DNA from: Oopsacas minuta
Lineage: Eukaryota > Porifera > Hexactinellida > Lyssacinosida > Leucopsacidae
Assembly (NCBI GenBank): GCA_024704765.1
Contig: JAKMXF010000304.1
Coordinates: 273,909 to 337,908, forward strand
Direction: 5' to 3'
Length of the DNA: 64,000 bases
Shown in pieces: positions 9,875-24,300 of the stretch. The position numbers and the translations under genes were made by a program. The notes under the pieces are model-generated. The model was given only the letters and a program-made list of their open reading frames with translations. It was not told where the DNA came from and did not search any database. The stretch's first letter is position 1. Each line of letters starts with the position of its first letter.

Positions 9875-11396
9875 GCACCTTCCACCAAATACAACATTTT
9901 AGAGAACTTTAATGGCTCTATCACCCAATATATTGTCTAAAAAGATTGTAAGAATGAAGACGTCACCATCATTAAAAAGGTCTAAAATAAACAACGATCC
10001 CTTCAGAATGGAATTTTCTTCAAAGAAATACTTTTATCCAGAATTAAATTGCAGGCAACGAAAATTCAAGAGAAAAAATGAATATAGTTCACAAACACTA
10101 CCAAGCAACTAATTGCTGTTACTAAATAGGTTGTTAAGACATAATATCCTTGCGAAATTGGATTGTCGCATGAAAGTCCACAAGCCTAATACAGAGGAAC
10201 TTCCAGATAGGAGAATCTCCATTAGCTAAACTTTGGAGCAGTTTTCAATGATTCAGGAGAAACTAGCGATTTCCATAATATTATTTCAAGTTGATATATT
10301 AGGGGAGGTGAAGCTGAAAATATTTAGGAAACAGGTGTAATAGACAGAGAGAGAACAGCAGCATCTGATGAAAATCAACAAACATTTTACAAATGAACAA
10401 GAAAGGGCTGGTTTTAGTACAAACTTAGCAGAATCAGGGCCTAGTCTAAATAAAAGTCCTAGAAAAACATCTGATAACTGATCTACAGTACCTCTAATCA
10501 CTTTGTAAACGAAGCACTGATTATGTATTACAATATTCTATAGTAAATTTCATTATAATTACAATATAAATGAAAAACATCAAACGTTTGGTTGGTACTA
10601 AACAAATATCTGATCAGGGCTCTAGCGAGCCAATGGAAAATTAGCAGCTATGTTATGTTAGCTTGGTATTCTACATTAATAGGTAGGGCGGCCCAGGCAG
10701 CACCACATAGGGCGACTCTGGATAAAAATTAAAGTTTGTTCGTGCAGATCATTACAATAGGGGTCCAAACCTTCTTCACAAGTGAAGCCCATTTAACGCT
10801 TTCTCTCTACTCTATGCCATACGCTGCAATACAAACTTTGAGTTCCTATGGGACTACAGACGTACATGAACAAAAAAGGGATAGATGAACCCCAGGTTGA
10901 CCTAAACCACCTTGCATTTAGCATACAACAAGACCCTATAAAATAGACATCATTTGTAGTTGACCATTTCCTTTGTTCTGTGCTTTGTCAGTTATATCAA
11001 GATTAGAGTAATTAGTTTTCAGTAAAAGGCTAATAAATATTCGTCAAATACAACATACTTAACAATAATTATGCTGAATAAATAAACATATAACACAGAA
11101 TATAGATAAATGAGAATAACTTCAATAACTAAGTGAGCGGAGTATTATGATGGTAGTAATAATGCATAAATCAGTACAAATTGACCAAAGTGACTAATGC
11201 AAATAGTAAAATGATTCATCGTTAGAGTTTCACAATAAATGCGTCAAAACAGGTATGCATATGTAAAAAGCAATTCCGGCGAGGAGTCAAATGGACCAAT
11301 AAATATTCTTATGGATTGAATAATTATCTTACCAAACGACAGATAAATAGTACCAATTATCTCCCCCAGAATCTAATCAAATTCGAATTTGAAATA
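9875..11396. other. no recognisable gene
   Basis: AT-rich sequence. A 66-codon basic plus-strand frame (9912-10112) and a 71-codon minus-strand frame (10286-10501) have no motif I can identify. A short GC-richer patch (10684-10722, agggcggcccaggcag...) may be a transposon edge but has no partner that I can see. Confidence 0.4.
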
Positions 11397-11870
11397 AGTG
11401 TAACCTCTACAAGTGGGGTCCCTACAAATGGGGAACCACTATAAGCGGGTCTAGCTTCATTCATTTCGAGAGAACGAAAATCTGTAGCCAGCGATAGAGA
11501 AGTAGGGCCGACTTCAGGTATAATTATGCCTCATACAATATATATTTACATCTGCAACTGGCGAAATATACAATAAATTTTAGTGAATAATCGATTTTTG
11601 CGTTCATTATGCAAAGAAACACGTTTTGTAGCTATGATGAATTGAAATCTTTGAGGTTTCTCAGAAGATATTCTCCTACAAATTTATATATTCAAGAAAT
11701 AACTTTGGGGCATATTATAACCAGCAAATATCAATGAAAAACAGCGGTTGGCTATACATATTGACTAAAAATCTCTGACTAAAGTAGTTTACATTCAAAA
11801 AATAAATGTGGAATGGGAACTTATCAGGTATTCACCCTCCCGACATCGCCCACTTATAGAGGTTCTATTG
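11397..11870. mobile_element. pogo/Tigger-type MITE
   Basis: The left end (taacctctacaagtgggg, 11401-11418) is the imperfect inverse of the right end (cccacttatagaggttctattg, 11849-11870). TA lies next to both ends (11395-11396 and 11871-11872). ACCTCTATAAGTGG is a common terminal repeat of pogo/Tigger-like elements. There is no transposase inside its 474 bp, so it is non-autonomous. A relative with only one end visible lies at about 57600-57811. Confidence 0.7.
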
Positions 11871-12178
11871 TATGTGTATGTATATATTGATAATTGAAAA
11901 ACAAAAATAAAATCTAAGCTAAAGAGTAAGTTTGGTGAAAACGCTTCTATTAACTCACTATACTTAATAACCCAATCAGGTATAATTTATACTAAATGAT
12001 CAAAAATATGCAGCTGAAATATATATTAAACCGAGTAAAACTGAAAATACCAAGAGTATGAAATGGCGTGGTGTCACCACCTACACTACCCACGTTGGAA
12101 GGGGCGCTAGAAAAGATGATACCTGGAAGATGATCGATAAAAATAAGGATATATACAAAAAGTCATAATAAGACGTAC

Positions 12179-12371
12179 AAATCTTGGTCATTGTTGGCAT
12201 AATTGTAAGTTTCATCATAACGTCCCATTAATCCACTAATAGAACTGGCTCTGATTAGATGTAATTGAGATTGAAAACGTATAGAAAGTGTCTGTGGAAC
12301 TAAGGTAGGCGGTTTACCAAGTAGTGGACTGGAGGTAGAAAGAGAAATAGAGCAATTTTTCCAATTCTCAC
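12179..12371 (-). CDS. exon 4 of the DUF4139 family gene
   Basis: Acceptor gtgattttag| at 12373-12372. It opens GTGAGAATTGG, which restores the expected TGENW across the phase-1 junction with exon 3. SISLSTSSPLLGKPPTLVP matches the family. The donor is tentatively placed at GATTT|gtacgt (12178-12177); without it the frame ends at the TGA at 12163-12165. Confidence 0.68.
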
Positions 12372-15300
12372 CTAAAATCACAACTAATATAAATACCAAA
12401 TGAATTCTAGAAAGAAATGTGAAAATTAAAGAATAAAGTTATCGGAAATCCCAGAGGCAGCGATAAATCCCCCTCAGGGAGCACAACCGGTCCAAGAGAA
12501 AGTTAGAGGGGCCACACCGAATCCTAACTGGGTTAAGAAACAAATAATTAGGTTGTCAAGATATTTAAATGTGAATAAAAGCAACATTGTAAGATGCTTT
12601 TGAGTCAGCATGACATAAAACAATCCAATATTTCACCATTAACATGTTTCTTTGAATATGTTAAATTATATAAAAGACCTAAAATGAAAAATGTATATTT
12701 GTGCCCTTTGGCACCCCTTATCACTGCTTTTGAGTAATCCCGAAATTATCCACAAAATTTCGAAATAATCACATGAAAATATGTTAAACCAAAAACCACA
12801 AAAAAGGAGGAGCAAATAGGTTACATAACCAAAACTGGCGAGGGTGAACATTGTATAATATATACAAATGGCTCAGAACTCCGGTAGCTTTCCACAAATT
12901 ATAAGATCATGATAATGGCATGAAACATTAGCTCTGATATTAAGAATTATGGAAAATATATTGAATCATAGAGGCCATCGATATGACACCAATGTCGGCC
13001 TAAGTTATCTATTAAATAGTGAGTTATAGAAATTGTCAGTGTTTTTGCATGCCTGCAGAGGTAGCGACAAGGGGATCTTAATCCTGTTAGGACTTCGGTG
13101 TGCCCCCGATAACATTCTCTGGGAACGGTTATGCCTTCGTGAGACGGCGCTCTAGTGCCACCTATGGATGCCTGCAAATGAATTGAATTACTTTCAGATT
13201 AACGTTAATTGATATATTAGTGTTTCGTAACAAATTTCCAGTAATTTGATATATGCATATAATGATAATATTAGAGATTTCCCTGGAAAAGCAAAAAGCC
13301 CTTTGGAATGCAAACATTGCATTCTCAAAACTGACGAACTAAAAAGTGTGATCCCTTGTTCGACGACGCTAGGCTAGCTGGGATATCTAGACATATAAGG
13401 ATCGACGATAGTATCATAAAACTATTTGGTCAAATTTTCCTCCCTGGCCTCGGATATTACTGAAATATAAAAAAATATATTAATGTATCAATGTCAGAGT
13501 CTATTTGGTGAGTACAATCAGTAAATATGTATTATATCCATATTTTCCAAAAAACAATAATCTATACTATTGCAACTAGCTTGCTAGGTCGCTATGCGAC
13601 AGTTTAGTGCCTTAGATTGAAACAAGTATTAAACAGGTATATTTCATAATGCTTTTGGTGGCTTCGTGGCGGGATAAACTCGACACTTTGTGCCACGTGT
13701 GTATAATATAGCAGAAATATTAAGAGTAAATTATCAATGGTGCAACTAAATGACATCTAGTGGCATTGGGTGGTGAAACTGGAGATGATGTGTTGATTTT
13801 GATAAGTATCTAGTTATTTCGTGCCTCGAGTATACAGAAATTCTGAAATTTTTTGTCATTTGGAAAATTTGGATATTTTGTACTGTTATGATGACGAATA
13901 ATCCCACTATGAGTTCGTTTTTGATAATCAGGAAATGTAAAATATTGAGGGGCAGCTGTGATTCAAATTTCAACCTTCTATTGTGTATATTGGCAAAGCA
14001 GTGGTTAATAATGTAATATTATCGAAAATCCAAAGGTAACAATGACGTAATTATTTTGTTATCTTGGTGAATCTTTCGTCTAAGATTCAAGCCTGTACAA
14101 GCAAGGCCCAAAATACCACTGTATGCCAAAAATCAGTATGGGGTCTTCCAGTTTCTTCAATCAATTCTGGACATACAAACATATATATATGTACATATAT
14201 CAGGGCGTTCAATAAGTCTTGCCGATCATGATATATCTTAGGAATTAGTCAAGTAATATATCTAACTTTCATATATTATCAGCCCATATAGTTAAACTCC
14301 ATATACTGAAAGTTTCAAGCTTATTCAATACAAATTATGAATTTTTGAGATTGTTACGTGTAGTCATTTTATACCCACTGTTGAATTTATGGCTACATAT
14401 GATGATCATTTCAACCTCAAATGGCGAGCTTACATAGAGTTTCGCACAAAAACTCAAGATCCAGCCAGTACAGATCTTCAGCGAGTTACAGGAGATATTG
14501 TGCGTTGATTGCCCTTACAGATCTACTGTAGAGCGATGGGCTGCCCGTTTTAGATCTGGTGACGCTGATGTCACAGATTTGCCTCGATCTGGAATACCGG
14601 TATCCGCCGCCACTTCAGAGAATATCGCACTCATTGAAAGTATGGTCATGGAAGACAAGTGCATGGCTGTCAATCAATTAGAACAAAGTATGGAGATTTT
14701 TCATCGGGAGCTATTCATACAATTCTGATGACTGAGCTTGGCTACTGATCGATTTGTAGGAAATGGGTCCCGCATAAGCTCAGTGAGAATCAAAGGTTGG
14801 CACGACTGAATATTACCAAGAAACTCCTGGAAACTTATGAGAACTGCGATTCTAGACGCCTAACAGAGATTATTACTGGTGACGAGACGTGGGTATACTA
14901 TTCAACACCCTATAGCAAGTATAAGAAGCGATCATGGGTGAGGGGCGACGAACAACCGGCCAAAATTCCTAGGCCCAACTTCAGAGAACCTAAGATTATG
15001 TATACCATCTTCTTCAGTAGTCATGGAATTGTCTTGCAATTACCTTGTGAGAGTGGCAAGGCTGTTACTGATACTTTCTTTATAGAGCAAGTGCTTCCAA
15101 ATTTGAGAAAAATATAGAAAAGTACCGCCCGAAAACCGGAAGTTGAGGAATGAAGATTTTAATTGATAACACCAGTTCCCATACAGCTAAGCTCACCAAA
15201 TATTTCTTGGATGTAGAAGGGTTAGAATTACTTCCCTATCCACCATACTCACCAGACCTAGCTCCGTGTGATTTTTGGCTATTCCCCAAGCTTAAAATCT

Positions 15301-18300
15301 ACCTTCAAGGCAAAGATTTTAACACATTACAAGCACTCGGAATGTGCCTGTTCAAATACTTCAAATCCATCCCCGAAGAAGAGTACAGAAATGTGTTTAA
15401 TAAGTGGGTGGAAAGGTTAAAACTTTATGTATCTGCAGGAGGGGATTACTTTGAATAGATAATATAACGAATTAGTGTGTATAGTGTTTGTATCATATTC
15501 TATGATATCAGCCGCAAGACTTATTGAACGCCCTAGTAGTTCACTTTAGCATTGTAATAAGTGTGCATAATAGTAAACTTCGCGGATTAGCAAGGAAGAT
15601 TCAAGCAAAACACAATTGTTAATAGGCGATTTCCACATTAGTCAAGTTTGAAAACGACCCACAAACTACTTTCGATTAGTGATCGAGTTGAATAGACAGT
15701 TACGAAGTTCTTGCTAATTACAGTTGAAATCGGGTTATTTTGTATTCAAGTCAATGTAAGTATTCTTTATCAGAAATCCCTATATAAATAATAGGTTGTT
15801 TTGTGTTTGACTTCAAGTATTTTGTCTATCTGAGGGTGTAAACAATTGAAAATCAGTCCGACATATTTTGTATTATATTGTAAATTAGTGATTTTCCAAA
15901 ATACTGGATTAGTCAATGCCCTAATTAATAACAGCTAATATGCGCTCAAGGGTTTATTGTTTGGCGTATATTAGCTATCATTAATTTCTAGGAGTATTTA
16001 GCATAAAGGGTTTGGTCTATCGGCATAATTGTTGTTTCGGAAGCGGAAAAATGGACACGCGATTTCAATTGTACCTGTAAACATTGTTTTCATAGGATAT
16101 CAACTTAGGGTAATTTGTTTGGAGCACCCCAATAATTCCCAGTGTTCGCAGCTGTAGCTAAATTAAGCCCTAACAAAATGGTGGATAAGCATATACATCA
16201 CCCAATGAATTCTGATGGCTAGTAGGTAATCTTTCTGGTTTGGTGGTGCCAGCCACCAAACCTAAATTTCCCGAGAAATTAACATTTTAGGAATCTTCCA
16301 ATAATTAATTGAATGAACAAGATATCTATTGAAAATTAGAATATTTCTAGTACATTGACTGGGAATAACCTGATTGAGCTAGAAATGAGAGGTCCTAATA
16401 TAAAGGACAAAAGTTTTGTGCAGCTAGTCCAAGAAATGGTGGAAGGGTAATTGCCTCAGTTGCCCCATACCCTAAATCAGTCAATAGCCAAACAGGAATA
16501 ACTAGTTGTATCCATTAAATTCTACTTCGACAACGCACATTGTATTTGAAATCAAAATTAGGGATACAATAGCTCACAAGAATGTTAACATACTTTGCAA
16601 GGTTTTGTAGTAACAAATGCCCAAACTTCAGGGATAAGTGAAACAAATCAACTATCTCAACAAGAATTAATGGCAGAGACGTTAATACTTACCTCATGCT
16701 CTTAATATAGTGTATGAATTAGTAATTTAGTAAATGTCAACATATTAAAAATGTATATAGTAACATCATATGCATAATTCAATACTCATCACTTAAAAAT
16801 TACGAAAAGAAAATTGACTAAATATGGTATGAAGGTAGTATGACGTCATTCCAGAAAATTCGAAGCCATATATAAATCTGATAGGTTTGATCGACTAGTT
16901 TGGGGCAATATCCCATAAATAAGTAATACATTATGCAGAGCTAGCAGACACTTAAATAGCTAATCCGCCAATTTTATCATTTTGAGCAACAATAATTCGA
17001 TATTTAAGTTCTAGCTATTAAGCAGCACTAAGGGAAATGAATAAACCATTTCTCCAATCTTCAGCAAAAAATATAACAACAGATATTACAAAATCATCGA
17101 AAAAGGAAACGAGACAGAACTTACCAGTGCCCTGCTTAACTATGCCAAAATAATATAATTCTAATTCGTTTTTCTCTGTGCTGAAAGATAGTTGATAAAA
17201 AGGGTTCCATGATGCATTGGAACACAAATAAGTGAAAATTAAACAAATTTTACATTCTTCTTGAGATTCAACAATAACTTTAATAGCCTTGCAAAACTTC
17301 GTGGATTTATCATATTTATTACAAGACAACTGTTGATTTCTATTCAGCTGCAATGCCTTAATTCTATTAGAAACAGAAGAAAGTTCGTTAGATAAAGAAT
17401 TAAATAAATCTTGAGCAGCAAAATAGGAATTAGAAAAGAAACCTAAATAGTTTGACAGGTTATTGAGTGTTGATTTATCAAACATTTCAAAGTAGTCAAC
17501 TCCTGGAGTAGCGAAGGTCTGCTCAGCTTTAACATCAGATAATGGCTTCTTTACGTTGCTCTAAAAGTATACGAAAAATATAATTCGAAATGTGAGAAAT
17601 TCATCCAATGGTGGAAGGGTATTGGGGAATCAGAAGAATATGAAATTTAAAGGAAGAATTTTAGGAGCTACAATTATTCGATTTGAATTTGTGAATACCT
17701 GCGTTACGGCTGCTGTAAATAGCAAATCAATGACACTTATTGCTACTATCTGGCTGGTGGTAATAGCCTTACCCATAAATTAATAGCAATAATACAACGG
17801 GCGTTCAAAAAGTTCAGTCTTGGGTCGTAGAATTTTAACATATAAGATATTATGCATCTGTATTTATAATGAACCTTATTCAATTATCTATTCAGAACTA
17901 CTTTAACTTCACCATATCACCAATAGTTTTCTAGTTACGATTATTTCAAATTCCTCAGTTTTGACTATCCTTGTATTTTCAGTATTTATGGCTTCGAATT
18001 TGAAATTTAAGCAAAGATCCTATATCAAAATTCGCACGCTTTTTGGTATTGGCCCGAAGGATATTCTCATAGACTTGGAAGTCGTTAATAGAGATGCTAG
18101 CCTTTCATATACTACCGTGAAGGAGTGGGCCAAGCGGTTTCGTGAAGGACGAGAGTCACTGGAAAATGAGGAGCGAATCGGGCGTCCCATTTCCGCCGTC
18201 ACTAGCAGTAACACTTCTGAAATTCGCTGGAGAGTGGAAGAAGATCCTCATTTCACTGCTGAGGAGTTAGCTATGAGTGTAGGGATCTCAACGGGAGCTG

Positions 18301-21300
18301 TTCATTCTATACTTATCGATGGGCTGAGAGTTACCAAAATTTGTTCGAGATGAATTCCGCATTCCCTAATAAATGACCAAAAAGACCGGTGGGTAACTTG
18401 TGCAAGAAAATGCTCTCCGAGTATAAAGACTCGGACCCAAGAAGGCTGACAGAAATCATCACTGGTGACGAGACTTGGATAAGATACGACGAGCCACTAT
18501 CGAAAGAAAGAAATAAGGTATGGGTCATAAAAGGTGAGGCGCCTCCTCTCAATCATAGGCCGGACTTCAGAGATCAGAAGGTCCTGTACTCAATTTTCTT
18601 TGATGCACATGGCCCAGTTACCAGATTATAATACCAAAAGGAAAACAATTACCGGGGACTTTCATGCCAACAGTTGCCTCTCAGAAGTAGAAAAACAATC
18701 ACGGGAGCGGAGGCGAAAGTCTGGACCGCGAGGCATGCGATTATTGCACAATAATGCACGGAGACATAAAACTAAGCTTGTAAATTCAGAGTTAGATAGA
18801 ATAAGAGTTGTTGAGCTAGATCACCCACCCTACTCACCTGACCTCGCTCATTGTGATTTTTGGCTCTTTGCAAAGTTGAAAAAGGACCTCGCAGGCAGGG
18901 ATTTTGATACATGAATCGACCTAGGAAACGCAAATTTGGAGATCCCGCCCGAAGACTATAAAAATATATTTTTCAAATGGCTAGATCGTCTACAGCGAGT
19001 CATAGACGTTAATGGTGATTATTTCGAGAAATATATCAATTGTACATGTGTATTCTGTATAGTTACAAAATATGGGGTAGGGTCGGGAACTTTTGAACGC
19101 TCGTTGTATTCAAAAAAATATTTCAAAGTGGCGAAGAAAGTTGCAATGTGTATGTATTACGAAAATATCAAATAATATTCAATCATTCGATGTGTTCGTG
19201 AATATACAATGCACAGTGTGTTTAAGAACCCTATGGAGGTTTTGTTGCAGCGTAGAATCGAGTTAGGTGTGATTGCAATCACACCAACTACTTGTTATAA
19301 TAGTAAGTACACCAGTATTCTGGTGAAATTGTGACTAACAATTCCTATTGCATCATATACAGTAGCGAATTGATTGGTAGAGTATGAAATATATTGTATT
19401 TGGAATGCTAACTTTATGAAAACACAACAAAAAATGTTTTGCTAGGCGTGCACTGCAAAGAAACGTACATACTGGTATGTATTCAAACATATTTGTTTGT
19501 ACAATTTAGTCTTTATGGCATTTTATGGGACAATTCTTTCCAGGTTTCCTACACGAATATCTTGGGTAATACATTCTTTACTTGCATGCGCAGTTCCTGT
19601 GAGCATTTGAATGAGTTCTGTACATGATATTACTCCCCTTGATGTCGCCACTGTGTTTATAACATTTTGTTTATCACGATTTCCTAAGATATTTTCTTGG
19701 ATCAATCGCACATAGTATATCGGGATGAGGGGCTGGGAGAATTAAGCATACAGTACAAGTGGTAGTTTGAGTCTTTTCCACTGGCAATCAGCATCTTCTT
19801 ATGATTTTTTCTTAAGATCGCCTAATACCAGCACGATTATATTACGCTTCTGGTTCCTGCTGTGAACATCACATCTATCACACCACACTTTAGCTCCATG
19901 CGCCTCTTCTTCAGAGCCTCCACAGAGACATGAATACAACCATTACACTTTGGGAGCCTATGTGCGCCACTGGTTTCGTTTCCACACGAAATACAGGAGA
20001 GGGAATGATCAGTTGTATGTGAAAACGATCCATCTGATGTTTAACTTTCCAACTCAGTCACTTCCAAATCTTCACTACCAGGGTCTTTATGTGTTTGAAG
20101 GTTTCATTGAAAAAGGTGGCGGTTTGTAACTAACAATTGTACTACAAGTAATCAAAATTTGTGAAAGACAAGCAAAGTTTCGGCTTGGGATGGAGTATGG
20201 CTAGTTAGGAAGCTATTGGACGAGTAAAGGACTGCGGTTGAATATGTTGATTGGTATCAGATCTAGAATATGAAAAATTGAATATATCACACGTATAATA
20301 TAACAAAATCACAGCATTTGAAATCAAGTATTATATGTACTTATTCAAATCGTCTTCGTAGGGAACCGTAACCCAATCATTCTCAAGAGCTACATGGTAA
20401 ATGGGGCTAAATAACAGTTTTGGGTTATATACAGCTTCACATGGAGATATTCTGATGGTGGTATGATAGCTTGGATTGTGATGAAGATCTATCCATCTAA
20501 GGTACTTAATCAAACCTTGATCATTCTCGTTATCGATCCTCTTTGTGTAGAGTGCATGTTTTATGTGTCTATTCACACGTTCCACAGCACCTTGAGACTC
20601 TGGATGGCGAAGTTTACCATGAACACCCTCACACTTGGCCATATATTTGCAATGGTTGAAAACAAGAGATAATTATTAAATTCGCGGCCATTATCAGAGT
20701 GAAGGATGTGTGCAGGACTATGTTTGCGAAATATAACCAGAAGAAATGAACAAGCTGACATCGTACCAACGGTGCAAGATTGATTTTCTTAGTAAAATGA
20801 TCTATGTATACCAAAGCAATTTGGAAGGGATTTTCCATCTGGAGATAAATTAGCTACCAGTTTCATACTGCTCATATCGATTAAATCGACCTGATCATGA
20901 CTACCAAAGAGTTAGATGAAATAGCCTTGAATACAGGTTGCTTAGCTGATTTTCTGGATCTCTTAAGAACACACAGGTCGGATGTCTTGACGAATAGATG
21001 ACAAACTTGTTCAGTTATCCAATCAAATTACTGAAACTCTCTTATAAAGTTTGGTTCTTCTTGGATGATTATCTTCATATTTATAGAATCTAATCAAAAT
21101 GGTAGATATTTCTGTAATTGGAATACTTGTTTGCGCCATGTCGTGGAGGTTCTATGAGGTCAAAGATGCTACCACAATGACAAATCCGAATAGAGTATTT
21201 GACTCAATTTGTGACCATTTATCTCCATCCATTTTCACACGGGGCTAGGTGATGACAAATACGAAATATATTTCTGGATTTCACCAGGAGTGAAAATAGC

Positions 21301-24300
21301 AGAAGTTGAAGATCTGGGGAGCAATTTGATAGAATTTAAAAACGATTCCTCACTGGATTACTTTCAATACCAGCTTCAATCAAGATTAAAATGCGAATAC
21401 ACCCAAAGATAATTTCACTAGTGTTAAGTACAACTAACTATTGAGTATCAAAATGGCAATATCAAGATTGGTTTGAGGATCATGTTACTGTAGAATTGAA
21501 AATTACAACCAAAATATTTAATCAAGAAATGGATATCTGTATTTAGATAGTATAGTTCCATACTGTAATTAACTTCAAATACTTTTTGACAATTATAATA
21601 GGATATGAACATGAAACTAGCAAATTCTAAATACTGAAATAAACGCTAATTAATACCGAATTAACTATATAATACAATAGGATAGGATACTCGCAATTAC
21701 CCAGTAGTTGGAGTGATTGCAATTACACCAAACTCGCTTCTATACAACAACATATTCATATTCATGATATTCACATATAGATGTAATAAATATGTATTTA
21801 ATTAATGAATTAATCAGTACCACAATTTTCAATTGAAGTATTCATTGCGAAATGATTCTTTTCGAAAACAAAAATCTGGTTATGAAGTAGCCCAAAGTCT
21901 GGATACGATATTCGGTGAACTTGGTCCACCTCACATCCTTCAATCTGAAAACAGTGATGAAATTTGAAATATCTAAACAAGTTCAATATCAAATAATACA
22001 ACTTATCATTCTACTATTGGGTAACGCCGTATGAGGTTCTCTACAATCAAATATTATCTTAGATTATGGTATACAAGACGAACTGGCACAACATATCACA
22101 CTGAAAGATGTTGGAGGTTGTAAGGATGGAAAGTAATGGAATTGGTGTAGCAGGGAATAATCCAACTTGTCTCACCAACTATCTCCAGGTGAGTTAAATT
22201 TTATGATTAATCTGGTTACCCTGCAAATATTGACCATCCGGAGTACTCAACCTGCTAGAATATTGAAGCCAAATGTATAATCCAGAGCAATGTCAGTGAG
22301 AAATATATACATTCCCGTATCAGATTCTTCGAAACTGTCAGTTATCAAGACCATGAATTTCAATTTTAAATGACTCAATATTACAAGGGGTGTTCAATAA
22401 ATAATTAGACTTGTTTTTCATAATTTATATAGTAAATTTATAATTATAATAATTGATTATCAAATGTTTCGATAAAGTCCCCCTTTAACTTTATACATCG
22501 TTTCGATCGTTCTGGTAACTTTTCCAACCCAGTGGTACAGAATTCTTTAGGGGTCCCTTTTCCCACTGTTATATTTCATACTCCAGCCGTTTGAAATCCT
22601 CAAATCTCTTCCCTCGAAGAGGTCTCTTCAGCTCTCCAAACAGCCAGTAGTCGCTGGGAGCCAGGTCTGAACTATACTGGGGATGAGGGAGGCATTCGAA
22701 TCCTAAGTCGTCAATTGCAGCCATTGTCTTGGAGCTTACATGGGCCTTGCGTTGTCATGTTGCAGCAGTACGCCACGTGTCAACTTGCCTCGCATCTGAC
22801 GTTTAATCGCTTGATGCAATTTTTTCAATTCGTCAACGTAATAATCACTGTTTATGGTGGTCTTCTCAGGCAACCAGTCGAGGTGTATAATTCCTTCCCA
22901 TCCCAAATACTGTTGCCATTCTCTTCCCTGCTGATTTTCGGCCTTTACCTTGATGGGTACAGGTTCATCACGTCTCTTCCACTGCTCCGATTGACTATTG
23001 CTCTCTGGTTCATAATAATGAAACCCAGTTTCATCCTCCGTTACTATACGATCCAAAAAGTCTTCCTCTGCATTGTATCTTGAAAGTAATTCTTTGCTAA
23101 CTCTGACCCTTTCGCGTTTTTGTTTTTTTGAAAGAACCTTTGGGACCCAACGCGCAATTACCTTCGATATTTCCAGATCTTCAGTGATAATCGAGTGTAG
23201 TGTGGCTTTTGATATACCTACCCTTTCTTCTAACTCTTGCAGGGTTATTCGTCTGTCCTCGTCTAAAGTTGTTTGGACCCTCTCGATATTACTGCGGGTT
23301 TTGAGGAAGTCGGACGACCTGGACGAGGGTCATCGTGGAGTTCCTCATCGCCATTATTCAAACGTTCGATCCATCTATATATGGTGGCTTTCGAAGGACA
23401 TTCATCACCGAAAATATCCTGCATTTCACGAAGAATGTAAGAGCCAGTCTTCCCCTTTTTCCACAGCTACCAAATTATTAGTCGATTTCCTTCTTTGCTA
23501 AAATCCATTAGTTGAAAACAGTAGCCTATAGAAATGAAACTTTATACTGAAGAAAATATGCTTGTAGAGTAAAGAGCATATTGTATAGAAGTTAGACAAT
23601 CAAGTTAGGCTTGTAATCTGATATTAGGCTTAGAGTTGTATTAAATAGAATATGAATTCGATACATTAGTCTCATTACTTATTGAACAACCCTTGTTAAA
23701 TGAAATAGAACAATTCTGATAGTATATTTGAATCTACGGGTGTGTATTACCTAATATTATGGGACAATACAGACCCGTAGAATTCAAATATTGATTTTAG
23801 CAAATCTCGTTGACAATATGATTGTCATATTTGTGCGATACTTAGGCAGTGAATAAAAAATGTGGCAAGTCCGACTATACAATTATTTGCAAGTCAGTTT
23901 AGAGAATCTCACATAAGTTTCATAAGGTATTCCATCCCAGTGACTATATAATAGTAATGCATCACTTCTTGTACAAATATGAAAGTAATAATACAGTAGA
24001 CTCCTGTCAATATATACACCAGGGACTGCCAAAATTCGTACTCCTAATCCTGACTACGTATTATTTGAACTAATTTACATTGAAATGGCATCGAAGGGGG
24101 CTGATAAAGTGTAAAACTTGTACTCCTTAACAGAGTTCGTATTAACGAAACTCTATTGTATGTCAACGAGATTTTCTCCAATCCTTTCGAAATAATCTTT
24201 TGAGGTAATACAGGGCAGTAGAATTAAAATATACTAACAGAATTGTTCCATCTCATCTTAACTTTGTGCAATTTGCAATTGAATATTTAATTAGCCCATC

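Noticed and set aside
9912-10112. Basic 66-residue frame just right of the RAG1-like element
   Set aside because: Lys-rich composition reflects AT-rich DNA; it lies outside the element ends and has no recognisable domain.
13021-13160. GC-rich patch with gcatgcctgcag resembling a cloning polylinker
   Set aside because: The surrounding bases do not continue any vector sequence I know, so the likeness is probably chance.
19860-21150. LTR retrotransposon or retrovirus origin for the integrase
   Set aside because: No reverse transcriptase or LTR is present, and long inverted repeats bound the element; a Ginger-type DNA transposon explains it better.
22715-23501. Two long plus-strand frames over the mariner at 22.4-23.7 kb
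   Set aside because: They are antisense shadows of the transposase at 22444-23508.
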